From positions 685,735 through 749,734 of the forward strand of contig NZ_JACHHN010000001.1 in assembly GCF_014202765.1 (NCBI RefSeq): DNA of 64,000 bases, given 5' to 3'. Below the pieces are notes generated by a model. It was not told the origin of the DNA, made no database searches, and saw only the letters and a list, made by a program, of their open reading frames with translations. Positions 55,060 through 62,934 of this stretch are shown here, one piece after another; positions within the stretch are counted from its first letter, which is position 1, and each line of letters starts with the position of its first letter. The translations under genes were made by a program, and so were the position numbers. This DNA comes from Silvimonas terrae (GTDB taxonomy: Bacteria > Pseudomonadota > Gammaproteobacteria > Burkholderiales > Chitinibacteraceae).

Positions 55060-56826
55060 TCAGATTGGCGATTTGCCAGACGGGAAGCTGACAAACGCCG
55101 CGCTGCAGTCATAGGCAGCTGCGCTGGCGCTGCGGTTGTCAGTAACCGTGAACGCATTGTTGCCCGACGCGCTGGTCAACAAGCTGGCAAACGAGACGGG
55201 GCCGGCCCCCATACTGATGGTCCCGTAAGAGGGGATAGCATAGGCCATGCCGGTACTAACCCACGACGGTGTGCTGTCAAACACCACGTTATCTAGCGTG
55301 ATGTTATACGCCGGCAATGTTTGTCCCTGGGACTGATAACCGCGTACGCCAATCGCTGCGCTGGCTCCGTTGTACACTGAGCCGGTGGTATTGAGGTAAC
55401 GGACATTGCGGATCGTAATGTCGTGCACGTTAGGGTACAGCTGGTTGCTGGAGCCCGATGCATTACCGTAGTAGGTATCGATCAACAGCGGCTGTTGCAC
55501 GCGGCGCACACATAACCCGTCCACGGTGACATTTTTGACTTCACCACCGCGGCTATCGTCGGTCTTGATACGGAAGCCGCTGGTGGCGCCTGCATCGTAA
55601 CCATCAACCACCATATCGCTGATCGTCACGTTATTGACGCCGGAGTCCGTCTCGCTGCCAATCGACATGCCATGAGTGTAATAGAAGCGGTTGTGCAGAA
55701 TCTGGATGCCGCTGGCTGGCCCGGTGGTATGCGCCTTGATGGCAATGCCATCGTCACCGGTGCTGATATGGTTAAACGCGATCAGCACATTTTGCGTCTG
55801 CCCCGGGTCGATGCCGTCGGTGTTCTTGACGGTGTCAGGTGTGAAGCAGGTACTGGCGCGGGTGATATTGGCGGAGCCCGAAACCGTCGGTGTTGTACCG
55901 CTGGCACATTGATACCCGGCCACACTGTAAGCCAGTGTGGGGGACTGGAGCTTGTTACCCCAGGCAGTAAACCCGTTTACGCCGCTGGCGACCACGTGAA
56001 ACTTGGGCGCGTTCTGCAAACTGACCTGATACAGGCTGAAGTTGCTGCCGCCCGTGACCTGCAGCAGGCGCGGGCTATTCTGATTGGCGCTGGACATGGT
56101 TTTGGTCAGCGCGCCGACATCCCACCAGGTCAGCGTATTGGCATAGATGCCCGAGGTCAGCACCGCGCCACCGCGACCATCAATCGTGCCCTGGCCGTAC
56201 AGACCGTTATTGCCCGCCACCGCGTTGATCAAGGCTTGGCAACCGTTGTCACTACTGGCAGTCTGGCCGCAGGTGTTCTTGCCGGATATCTGATAGTCCG
56301 AGGGTTTGCGCGAGGCAAACAGCGTCACGCCGTTATCTACCCACAGCGATACGCCAGCTGGCAAGGTGAGTGGGCCGGAGAGGAAGGCATTCTGTCCCGC
56401 ACTGCCCGCAACCAGTTTGACGGCCTGACCTGACGGACACGCGGTGATGGCCGCCTGGATGCGGCTGGCATCTGGCTGGGAATTGGTGCCACCCGCGTCG
56501 ACGCTATCGTCCAGCAAGTTTTTGGCATTTGTCGTGAGCGTGGCGGGGATCGATGCACAGAGAGTCGTGGGGTAAGCGGGCTTTTTGCCTTGAACCGCAG
56601 CATCGTTCTGGGCGCTGGTGGGCCAGAGCGTGGTGTTGTCCGCCACGCTGGGCGTTGGCGTTGGCGTCGGCACGGATGTGGGCGTGGGCGCTGCGGTTGG
56701 GCTTGTGCTGGCTGGCGCGCTGATGGCCGCATCGCTGCCCCCGCCGCCGCCGCCGCACGCGGCCAGCGCTAGCGTGATAAGCATCGCGCAGGTTTTTAAC
56801 ATGTATTTGTTGCGGATTTCAGGCAT
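55060..56826 (-). CDS. Polygalacturonase, GH28, lipoprotein with PT linker
   Basis: Second pectinase, 588 residues. The lipobox is LALAACGGGG; a short Pro-Thr-Ser linker (residues about 38-62) follows before the beta-helix. Active-site motifs are NTDGIDPGQ (near residue 332), TGDDGIAIKA (near 354), THGMSIGSE (near 385) and FRIKTDDSRGGEV (near 418); all catalytic residues are present. Compared with the first GH28 it lacks the long insertions, so it may prefer a different chain length. AGAGGAA precedes the ATG. The upstream lipoprotein gene on the same strand is 81 bp away. Confidence 0.93.
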   Translation of the reverse strand: MPEIRNKYMLKTCAMLITLALAACGGGGGGSDAAISAPASTSPTAAPTPTSVPTPTPTPSVADNTTLWPTSAQNDAAVQGKKPAYPTTLCASIPATLTTNAKNLLDDSVDAGGTNSQPDASRIQAAITACPSGQAVKLVAGSAGQNAFLSGPLTLPAGVSLWVDNGVTLFASRKPSDYQISGKNTCGQTASSDNGCQALINAVAGNNGLYGQGTIDGRGGAVLTSGIYANTLTWWDVGALTKTMSSANQNSPRLLQVTGGSNFSLYQVSLQNAPKFHVVASGVNGFTAWGNKLQSPTLAYSVAGYQCASGTTPTVSGSANITRASTCFTPDTVKNTDGIDPGQTQNVLIAFNHISTGDDGIAIKAHTTGPASGIQILHNRFYYTHGMSIGSETDSGVNNVTISDMVVDGYDAGATSGFRIKTDDSRGGEVKNVTVDGLCVRRVQQPLLIDTYYGNASGSSNQLYPNVHDITIRNVRYLNTTGSVYNGASAAIGVRGYQSQGQTLPAYNITLDNVVFDSTPSWVSTGMAYAIPSYGTISMGAGPVSFASLLTSASGNNAFTVTDNRSASAAAYDCSAAFVSFPSGKSPI

Positions 56827-56907
56827 GACAATTCCTCTTGGGCCTGCCCGGTAAGCGGCAGGCCCGAGTTACAGTCGGCGCATGGGGCGCCGGCAATTGC
56901 ATCAACA

Positions 56908-57810
56908 TCAGGGCTTGATCATCAACCCCTGGATCACCATGGTGCCGCTGGCGTTGGTGTTCTGCAGGCGCAACACAACCGGTCGGGTAATGGCGGTAGT
57001 GATCAGGTTGAGTTCGTCGCAAACACTGTTCGTGCAAGCAGAAGAGCGAGTTTGTGAGGTGATGTTGGTCCAGTTGGTCATGTCGTAGCTGTAGTCGAGC
57101 GAATACCCGTTGGAACCGGCCCGGAAATACTCAAAGCTGAATTGTGACAAGCTGGGCAGGTTGAAATACACGGAGGCATTGCCAGTAACGGCTTTAGCCA
57201 ATTGCAGGTTGCCTACTGCGCTGGCACCGGACGCGAGGTCAGATGTGTACTTGACTGTCGAACTTGAGCCATTCTGCGAGACACAAATGAATTGTTGTGA
57301 ACTCGTGGCTGCAACCGGGGCTCCGCTTGGAACCCCGCCAGTGAAGCTCTCTACCGTTGCCGCATCACCTGTGCTGGCAAGTCCGACCAGGTAATTACTG
57401 CTGTTCGGGCCGGCAACGCTGGTCGCACCCAGGAAATTGAGCGGCGTCACCAGAACGCCGCTGCTGCCACCAAACACACTGTTGAGCGTGGCAGTATCAA
57501 TCGTGTCGCCACAAGCACCGGTCACCGGGCCGGAAGGTGTCGGCGTGGGCGTCGGTGTTGGAGTACCGGTTGGTGTCGGCGTTGGCGTTGCTGTGGGTGT
57601 TGGGGTCGGCGTTGAGGTAGGCGTCGCGGTCGGCGTGGGGGTCGCCGTGGGTGTAGGCGTCGGGGTAACGGTGCCAGCCTTGGGGGAAGCAACGTCGTTT
57701 GATGCGCCGCTTGGATTGGGCTCGCTGCCGTCACCGCAAGCCGCCAGCAGACTGGCCAGGGTGGTTGCAATCAGTACTTTACGGAAGGGAATAGCTCGGG
57801 TCGTAGTCAT
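56908..57810 (-). CDS. Lipoprotein of unknown fold with a long PT linker
   Basis: Exported protein of 300 residues that I do not recognise. The lipobox is SLLAACGDGS. Residues about 47-93 are almost pure Pro-Thr repeats with a few Ala, Ser and Gly. The remaining 200 residues are rich in Ser, Thr, Asn and Gly with strand-like patterns (FEYFRAGSNGYSLDYSYD, RPVVLRLQNTNASG) and cysteine pairs (ACTNSVC); they look like a beta-sandwich, perhaps carbohydrate-binding. It lies upstream of the second GH28 gene in the same direction and has a CTGATATATCAG site 75 bp before its start. Confidence 0.75.
   Translation of the reverse strand: MTTTRAIPFRKVLIATTLASLLAACGDGSEPNPSGASNDVASPKAGTVTPTPTPTATPTPTATPTSTPTPTPTATPTPTPTGTPTPTPTPTPSGPVTGACGDTIDTATLNSVFGGSSGVLVTPLNFLGATSVAGPNSSNYLVGLASTGDAATVESFTGGVPSGAPVAATSSQQFICVSQNGSSSTVKYTSDLASGASAVGNLQLAKAVTGNASVYFNLPSLSQFSFEYFRAGSNGYSLDYSYDMTNWTNITSQTRSSACTNSVCDELNLITTAITRPVVLRLQNTNASGTMVIQGLMIKP
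57537..57669. repeat. GT-rich tandem repeat encoding a PT linker
   Basis: Imperfect hexamer repeat (GGTGTC/GGCGTT-type units on the plus strand) that encodes the Pro-Thr linker of the unknown lipoprotein. Such arrays can change copy number by slippage. Confidence 0.8.
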
Positions 57811-57884
57811 GGGGGCTCCTCATTTTTTATTCTGGTGCCTACCCGAACAACGCATAACGGCGCTGCTGCGGGCGCATAACCTTT

Positions 57885-57896
57885 CTGATATATCAG
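57885..57896. promoter_or_regulatory. CTGATATATCAG operator upstream of the unknown lipoprotein gene
   Basis: Perfect 12-base palindrome, 75 bp before the start codon at 57810, extended to TTCTGATATATCAG on one side like the copy at 54890-54907. It probably controls the lipoprotein and second GH28 genes together. Confidence 0.65.
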
Positions 57897-58101
57897 TCGG
57901 TTACGAGGCATCGTATGGAGAAGCGGATGCAAGTGCTACGGTAAATCAGCGTGTGCATGACAAATATCAACGCCTGTGTGTAACTTGCCAAAAATGACTA
58001 CAAACCCCCAAGTTTGATCAAGTCATCTTTTGCCCGAACTGGTTGTCTGGGGCATCGATACTGGCGTTGCGCGACGTTCGCCGCGAGCAATAACAAGACA
58101 T

Positions 58102-58141
58102 AAAAAAGCCGCACCCCATGAATCATGCGGGATGCGGCTTT
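58102..58141 (-). terminator. Rho-independent terminator of the chitinase gene
   Basis: AAAGCCGCA and TGCGGCTTT arms with further pairing inside the loop, followed on the minus strand by a T run, 33 bases past the stop codon. Confidence 0.85.
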
Positions 58142-58173
58142 AGCGCGTTAGCACTGCGCGGGGTAGCAGGCTT

Positions 58174-59877
58174 TTATTGTCCGTAACTGTTCAGATAAGC
58201 CCGGTACGGTTGCGAGAACGATGAGCCGCTGTAAACATCCCAGTTGATCGACCACGTCATCAAACCACGCAGGGTGGGGCTAACCTGATGTGGCTTGTAG
58301 CTGCCGCAGTTGGTGCCCTTCATCAAGCAATCCAGCGACGATTCGACATCGGCCGTGGCTACGAACCCGTTGCCGGCATTGGCCGTAGCGGGGATACCCA
58401 CGGCAATCTGGTCCGGTCGCAAGCCTGGCCACACCTTGCCGCCGTTATTGGCCACTGCAAAGCCGGCAATCTCCATATCCGTCATGGCAGTCAGGAAATC
58501 AGCACCACCCATGGTGTGGTACTGACCGTCCAGACCGGTGATCGGGCCAGAGTTGTAGTCTTGCACCATCAGCAACGTGAGCTGGTTGCGCATGGCGTAA
58601 ATCACCGGCAGGAATGCACCAGAACGCGCGTCGGCTGAACCGCTTGGGCCTGGGCCGTAGAAGCTGTAGCCCAATTGGACAAAGAAGGTTTCCGGCGCCA
58701 TGGTCAGCACAAAGTTGCTACCGTAATGGCTGGTGATTTGCGTCAGCGCACTGATCAGGTTGACGATCTTGGCCGTTTTGGGGGCGGTGAAATCGGTATC
58801 GCCAGCGTCTAGCGACAGCGACTGGTTTTCAAAGTCGATATCGACGCCATCCAGACCCCATGTATCGATGATCTTTTCCACCGAGGTCACGAAGTTGGTC
58901 ACTGCCGCAGCGCTGTTCAACTGCACCAGGCCGTTGGCACCGCCAACCGAGATAATGACCTTCTTGCCCAGCGCCTGTTTGGCCTTGATGGCCGCCTTGA
59001 AATCGGCGTCGCTTTCTACATTCGGGCACTCGCTGGGCTGACAGCGGGTAAAGGTGATATTGCCGTTGGTATCCGAATCCGCAAAGGCCAATGCGATCAC
59101 GTCCCAATCGTTAGAGACGTTGGCCATGGTGATATAGCCAGAACCATTGGCAAAGCTGGAGTGCAGATAACCCACCAGTATGTGCTTGGGCAGACTGCCG
59201 GATGGCGTCGGCGTCGGTGTTGGAGTGGGGGTTGGTGTTGGCGTTGGTGTTGGCGTTGGTGTTGGCGTTGGAGTGGGTGTGGGTGTGGGTGTCGGGGTTG
59301 GTGTGGGCGTTGGTGTGGGGGTTGGTGTTGGCGTAGGGGTCGCGCCACCGCTGCAGTTGCCCACAACCGTCCACGGCTGTCCTGAACCGGCTGCACCGTT
59401 GCTGGTGCTCGGGTTGTTGCCTTGCGTCCAGAAATTGGACTTGTAATTCACGCCGTTGTAACTCACCGTCGCACCGCTGTTGTACGCAGTGCTGGCACTC
59501 CACGCGGCATAACAGTTACCTGATGGCGCGGGTGTTGGCGTCGGATTGGGTGTGGGTGCTGCGGTTGGTGTCGGCGTCGGTGTGGGCACCGGGGTAGGTG
59601 TCGGCGTCGGCGTTGGTGTCGCGCCGCCGCTATCTACCCCCAGGTCCTTCCACAGACTTGGCGTTGAGGCCGGGTTCCAGCCAGCGCCTGCGTAATCGGT
59701 CTGGTTGACCAGCGCTTGGTAGTCATGGCCGTTGTAATAAACAATCGTGCCAGCGGTGTAAGTACCGCCATCTTGCCAGGCCGGGTAAGCGGCAAATGCC
59801 ATGGACGCGGCCAGTAGGGCCGGTAAAGCGGCAAGCGCAAGCTTGCCTTGTCCGCGAGCGAACAAAGATTGGGTCAT
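58174..59877 (-). CDS. Chitinase, GH18, with two chitin-binding modules
   Basis: Secreted endochitinase of 567 residues. A Sec signal peptide (ALPALLAASMAFA) is followed by a CBM5/12 module (YPAWQDGGTYTAGTIVYYNG), a Pro-Thr linker, a second CBM5/12 module (AAWSASTAYNSGATVSYNG, with WTQGNNPS), a very long pure PT linker (about residues 180-230) and the GH18 catalytic domain. VIISVGGANG and LDGVDIDFEN (catalytic Glu near residue 349) are the two GH18 signatures. The ATG at 59877 has GGAG upstream. The domain is of the bacterial ChiD-like or Streptomyces-like type. It lies next to the pectin genes but its target is chitin. Confidence 0.95.
   Translation of the reverse strand: MTQSLFARGQGKLALAALPALLAASMAFAAYPAWQDGGTYTAGTIVYYNGHDYQALVNQTDYAGAGWNPASTPSLWKDLGVDSGGATPTPTPTPTPVPTPTPTPTAAPTPNPTPTPAPSGNCYAAWSASTAYNSGATVSYNGVNYKSNFWTQGNNPSTSNGAAGSGQPWTVVGNCSGGATPTPTPTPTPTPTPTPTPTPTPTPTPTPTPTPTPTPTPTPTPTPTPSGSLPKHILVGYLHSSFANGSGYITMANVSNDWDVIALAFADSDTNGNITFTRCQPSECPNVESDADFKAAIKAKQALGKKVIISVGGANGLVQLNSAAAVTNFVTSVEKIIDTWGLDGVDIDFENQSLSLDAGDTDFTAPKTAKIVNLISALTQITSHYGSNFVLTMAPETFFVQLGYSFYGPGPSGSADARSGAFLPVIYAMRNQLTLLMVQDYNSGPITGLDGQYHTMGGADFLTAMTDMEIAGFAVANNGGKVWPGLRPDQIAVGIPATANAGNGFVATADVESSLDCLMKGTNCGSYKPHQVSPTLRGLMTWSINWDVYSGSSFSQPYRAYLNSYGQ
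59204..59340. repeat. GT-rich tandem repeat encoding the main chitinase linker
   Basis: About 22 imperfect GGTGTT/GGCGTT hexamers (plus-strand reading) encode the pure Pro-Thr linker between the second chitin-binding module and the catalytic domain. A shorter similar array (about 59527-59630) encodes the first linker. Confidence 0.85.
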
Positions 59878-60177
59878 GCAAGTCTCCATCATCCGGTTTA
59901 TCTACTTGTTTCTCGCCCGTCTTCTGACGGGTCGCGTAACCATGATAATGGGATTGTTCTATTCGTCAACGCCTTGATTGGTTTGACGATTTACAAGAAA
60001 CAGTCGGTGGTTTCGGGCAGATGTGCGGCGTACAGACTCATCTTGTCAGACAAAACCGGCACCAGTACGAAAGGAACGGCTGAAATTGATGCAGGCAGCC
60101 TTGCCGTTGAGCACGGGTGGCGCAACAAGCGGGTGGATGCGGTGTCCTATCTCCATCGACCCAGACAGGAAACGGCC
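59878..60177. other. Intergenic region between the chitinase and the glutamine-rich gene
   Basis: About 300 bases that must hold the divergent promoters of both genes. I see no CTGATATATCAG site, no clear palindrome and no credible small gene here. Confidence 0.6.
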
Positions 60178-60537
60178 ATGTCCATCCGCTACTTGATACT
60201 GCCGACGCTACTGGCCGTTTGCCTGGCCAGCGCCAGCGCTGCGCCCGTGTTCCAGAACGGGCAGCAACAATTGCAACAACAGCAACTGCAACAGATCCAG
60301 CAACAACAGAACCAGCAATTGCAATATCAGCAACAGGGGCAGCAGCAGTTACAGTCTCTGCAGCAAGATCAACAACGGCAGATATTGCAGCAGCAACAAC
60401 AAGATCAACTTCAGCAACAGCGGTTGTTGCAACAACAGCAGCAACAGTTGCAGCAACAACAACTGCAACAGCAGCAAATCCAGCAACAACAACTTCAAAT
60501 GCAGGATCAGCAGTTGAGACAGCAGCGGACGCAATGA
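60178..60537 (+). CDS. Secreted glutamine-rich repeat protein
   Basis: Exported protein of 119 residues. A signal peptide (LILPTLLAVCLASASA) is followed by a mature part in which, by hand count, about 63 of 97 residues are Gln, with Leu, Ile and a few Asp and Arg at intervals. It has no other recognisable domain. The pattern suggests a coiled coil or amyloid-like polar zipper. AGGA precedes the ATG with good spacing, and the signal peptide argues that this frame is the coding one rather than the two other open frames of the CAA-rich repeat. Function unknown. Confidence 0.75.
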   Translation: MSIRYLILPTLLAVCLASASAAPVFQNGQQQLQQQQLQQIQQQQNQQLQYQQQGQQQLQSLQQDQQRQILQQQQQDQLQQQRLLQQQQQQLQQQQLQQQQIQQQQLQMQDQQLRQQRTQ

Positions 60538-60575
60538 CGCCACTTCACGCCGGTATTGCGCAAGCTGGAAAAGAA

Positions 60576-60607
60576 AAAGGCCCATGTCGTTATCGACATG
60601 GGCCTTT
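60576..60607 (-). terminator. Rho-independent terminator after tRNA-Thr
   Basis: Perfect 14-base arms (AAAGGCCCATGTCG and complement) with a four-base loop, followed on the minus strand by TTTCTTTT. It also lies after the glutamine-rich gene on the plus strand. Confidence 0.85.
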
Positions 60608-60626
60608 CACTTTACTGCGTATTCAT

Positions 60627-60702
60627 TGGTGCCGGCGGCAGGAATCGAACTCGCGACCCCCTGATTACAAGTCAGGTGCTCTACCAACTGAGCTACACCG
60701 GC
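60627..60702 (-). tRNA. tRNA-Thr (anticodon TGT)
   Basis: Complete cloverleaf of 76 bases including an encoded CCA end. Acceptor arms GCCGGTG and CGCCGGC pair over seven positions (one G:U), the D arm is GCTC..GAGC, the anticodon loop reads CTTGTAA, and the T arm has GTTCGATTC. It reads threonine codon ACA. It stands alone with its own terminator. Confidence 0.97.
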
Positions 60703-60878
60703 AACACTTGAGGGTGCGAATACTAACACGGGTTTTCGGGTTCGTAAACGCAGTGCCGGAGTTTTTTGCTAAGGCTTTGAAACACCGGCCAAATCAGGTG
60801 TTGCGCTGTACCCCGGGCAGATTGCCATTGTGTTGGCTCGCCGGGCAATGTGTGGTGGCATCACCCGGCAATTCCCCC

Positions 60879-62681
60879 TCAGATGGCCTCGGTCCGTTCA
60901 ATCAGCCATGTCAGCGCATCTCCGGATACGAGTGGTTGCAGGCGGGCGCGGACAGTCTGGTGATACTGGTTGAGCCAGTCGGCCTCGGTTTGGGTGAGCT
61001 GGCTACGTTCGATGCAACGGGTGTCAATCGGGCACAGAGTCAGCGTTTCGAATTCCAGGAAGTCGCCAAATTCGGTGGTTGGCGCGGCCTGGTTGACGAC
61101 CAGGTTTTCAATGCGGATACCCCAGCGGCCCGGACGATAGACGCCTGGTTCGATCGAGGTAATCATGCCTTGCTGCATGGCGGTGTCCGGGCCGGCTTCG
61201 CGGAAGTAACCAATGCTTTGCGGGCCTTCGTGTACGTTCAGGAAGTAGCCCACGCCGTGACCGGTGCCGTGGTTGTAATCCACGCCTTCGGCCCACATCG
61301 GGGCGCGGGCGATGGCATCGATCATGGCGGCCCGGATGGCAACCGGGAAGCGTGCGCGGGAAAGGGCAATGACGCCCTTGAGGACCGTGGTGAAGTCGCG
61401 GCGGTGATCGGCGGTGATCTTGCCGACGGGGACGACGCGTGTGATATCGGTGGTGCCGCCGGTGTACTGGCCGCCGGAGTCAATCAGTAGCAGGCCATCA
61501 CCCTGAATGGTTGAGTGCGCCTCTGGCGTAGCGTGATAGTGCGGCAGGGCGCCGTTCTGGTTAAAGCCGGCGATGGTGCCAAAGCTGGCAGAAACAAAGC
61601 CAGGGCGACGGGCACGGGCGGCGGTGATGCGGGTGTCGATATCCAGTTCGGTGATGTGTTCTTTGTTAAGCGCACCATCCAGCCAGCTGAAGAATTCGCA
61701 CAAGGCCGCGCCATCTTGCGCCATGGCTTCGCGCACATGCGCAATTTCAGCGTCAGTCTTGCGGGACTTGAACAGTTGGGACGGGTTGAGCTTTTCAATC
61801 AGGCGCACGCTGGCTGGGATCGCGTTGATCAGGCCCAGTGTGGTGCGGGCCGGGTCGATCAGCGTGGCACAGCCGGCCGGCAGCGCGGCCAGGGCGGCCG
61901 TGGCCTGGTCATAGGCGGCAATCTCTACGCCGTCCTGGGCCAGCGTGGCTTGCAGCTCTGGCGAGACTTTGCGCTCATCAATAAACAGTGTGACTTTGTC
62001 TGCGCCAATCAGTGCATGCGCGAGGAATACCGGGTTGTAATCGACATCGGCCCCGCGCAGATTGAATATCCAGGCCAGATCGTCCAGCGTGGAGATAAAG
62101 TGCCACTGCGCGCCGGCGGCCTGCATGGCCTCCCGCACTTGCGCCAGTTTGGCGGCACGGCTTACGGCGGCGTAGGGGGCAACGTGTTCGTAAATGGCTG
62201 CTTGGGGCAGGGCCGGGCGGTCAGACCAGATTTCGCTCAACAGGTCTTTGGCGGTTTCCAGTTTGACGCCGCTGGCTTGCAAAGCGCTGGCGGTAGCGCG
62301 GGCAGAGGCAACGCTCAGTACGTCGCCATCGGCTCCGGCGCGGGCACCGTGTTTAAGGTGGGCGGCCAGCCAGTCCACGTGTGGCTGGGCCTGGCCGCTC
62401 AACAATTTCATCAGCTTGACACCGGTGCCGGCCAGTTGCGCTTCGGCTTGTTCCCAGTAACGGCCATCAACCCAGACACCGGCAAAATCATCGGTGACCA
62501 CCAGTGTGCCAACCGAGCCAGTAAAGCCGGATGCCCATTTACGGCCCTGCCAGTAGTCCGGCAGATATTCAGACAGATGCGGATCGGCGGAGGGGATAAT
62601 CCAGGCGTCGAACTGATTGCGGCTCATCGCGGCGCGCAGGTCGGATACGCGCTGCTGAATGGTCTGGCGGATATCGCTCAT
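60879..62681 (-). CDS. Aminopeptidase P family protein (Xaa-Pro aminopeptidase)
   Basis: Metallopeptidase of the M24B family that removes an N-terminal residue before proline, 600 residues, the long three-domain form related to eukaryotic XPNPEP1. Two creatinase-like N-terminal domains precede the pita-bread catalytic domain. Metal ligands appear in order: LLIDSGGQYTGGTTDITR (two Asp), NHGTGHGVGYFLNVHEGP (His), SIEPGVY (Glu) and RIENLVV (Glu). CGGAG precedes the ATG. Cytoplasmic; no signal peptide. Confidence 0.94.
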   Translation of the reverse strand: MSDIRQTIQQRVSDLRAAMSRNQFDAWIIPSADPHLSEYLPDYWQGRKWASGFTGSVGTLVVTDDFAGVWVDGRYWEQAEAQLAGTGVKLMKLLSGQAQPHVDWLAAHLKHGARAGADGDVLSVASARATASALQASGVKLETAKDLLSEIWSDRPALPQAAIYEHVAPYAAVSRAAKLAQVREAMQAAGAQWHFISTLDDLAWIFNLRGADVDYNPVFLAHALIGADKVTLFIDERKVSPELQATLAQDGVEIAAYDQATAALAALPAGCATLIDPARTTLGLINAIPASVRLIEKLNPSQLFKSRKTDAEIAHVREAMAQDGAALCEFFSWLDGALNKEHITELDIDTRITAARARRPGFVSASFGTIAGFNQNGALPHYHATPEAHSTIQGDGLLLIDSGGQYTGGTTDITRVVPVGKITADHRRDFTTVLKGVIALSRARFPVAIRAAMIDAIARAPMWAEGVDYNHGTGHGVGYFLNVHEGPQSIGYFREAGPDTAMQQGMITSIEPGVYRPGRWGIRIENLVVNQAAPTTEFGDFLEFETLTLCPIDTRCIERSQLTQTEADWLNQYHQTVRARLQPLVSGDALTWLIERTEAI

Positions 62682-62934
62682 CGGGTAATTCTCCGGTGGT
62701 TCGTGGGATGACGGGGTAGTGTCGTCCCACCTGTGACATGGGGTGCTTCAATCCTGGGGGCAGTCAGACTGGCTGTAGCTGTAGCGCAACGCTGGCCGCC
62801 TTATCTATATATGCATGCAATGGCATTGCGGCTTTTGCCCGCGGCCGACGCATAATCCGGCTATTTTCCACCCTGTTGGCAGACCTGTCACCGCTGTCTT
62901 TTGCCGTGGGCCGGGTCTGCGGAGTTGATCAACC

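Larger units (their letters stand above)
57811..58173. other. Intergenic region between the chitinase and the unknown lipoprotein genes
   Basis: About 360 bases with no credible gene. It holds the promoter of the lipoprotein-GH28 pair with a CTGATATATCAG site at 57885-57896, and the chitinase terminator at 58102-58141. The middle part (57900-58100) shows nothing I recognise. Confidence 0.7.

Noticed and set aside
59204-59340. A CRISPR-like or minisatellite array
   Set aside because: The repeats are codon-phased hexamers inside a reading frame and encode a Pro-Thr linker; there are no spacers.
60117-61490. A long plus-strand open frame of about 457 codons across the glutamine-rich gene, the tRNA and the aminopeptidase gene
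   Set aside because: It runs through a tRNA and antisense to a clear peptidase gene; its Thr/Ala-rich start is only the CAA repeat read in another frame.
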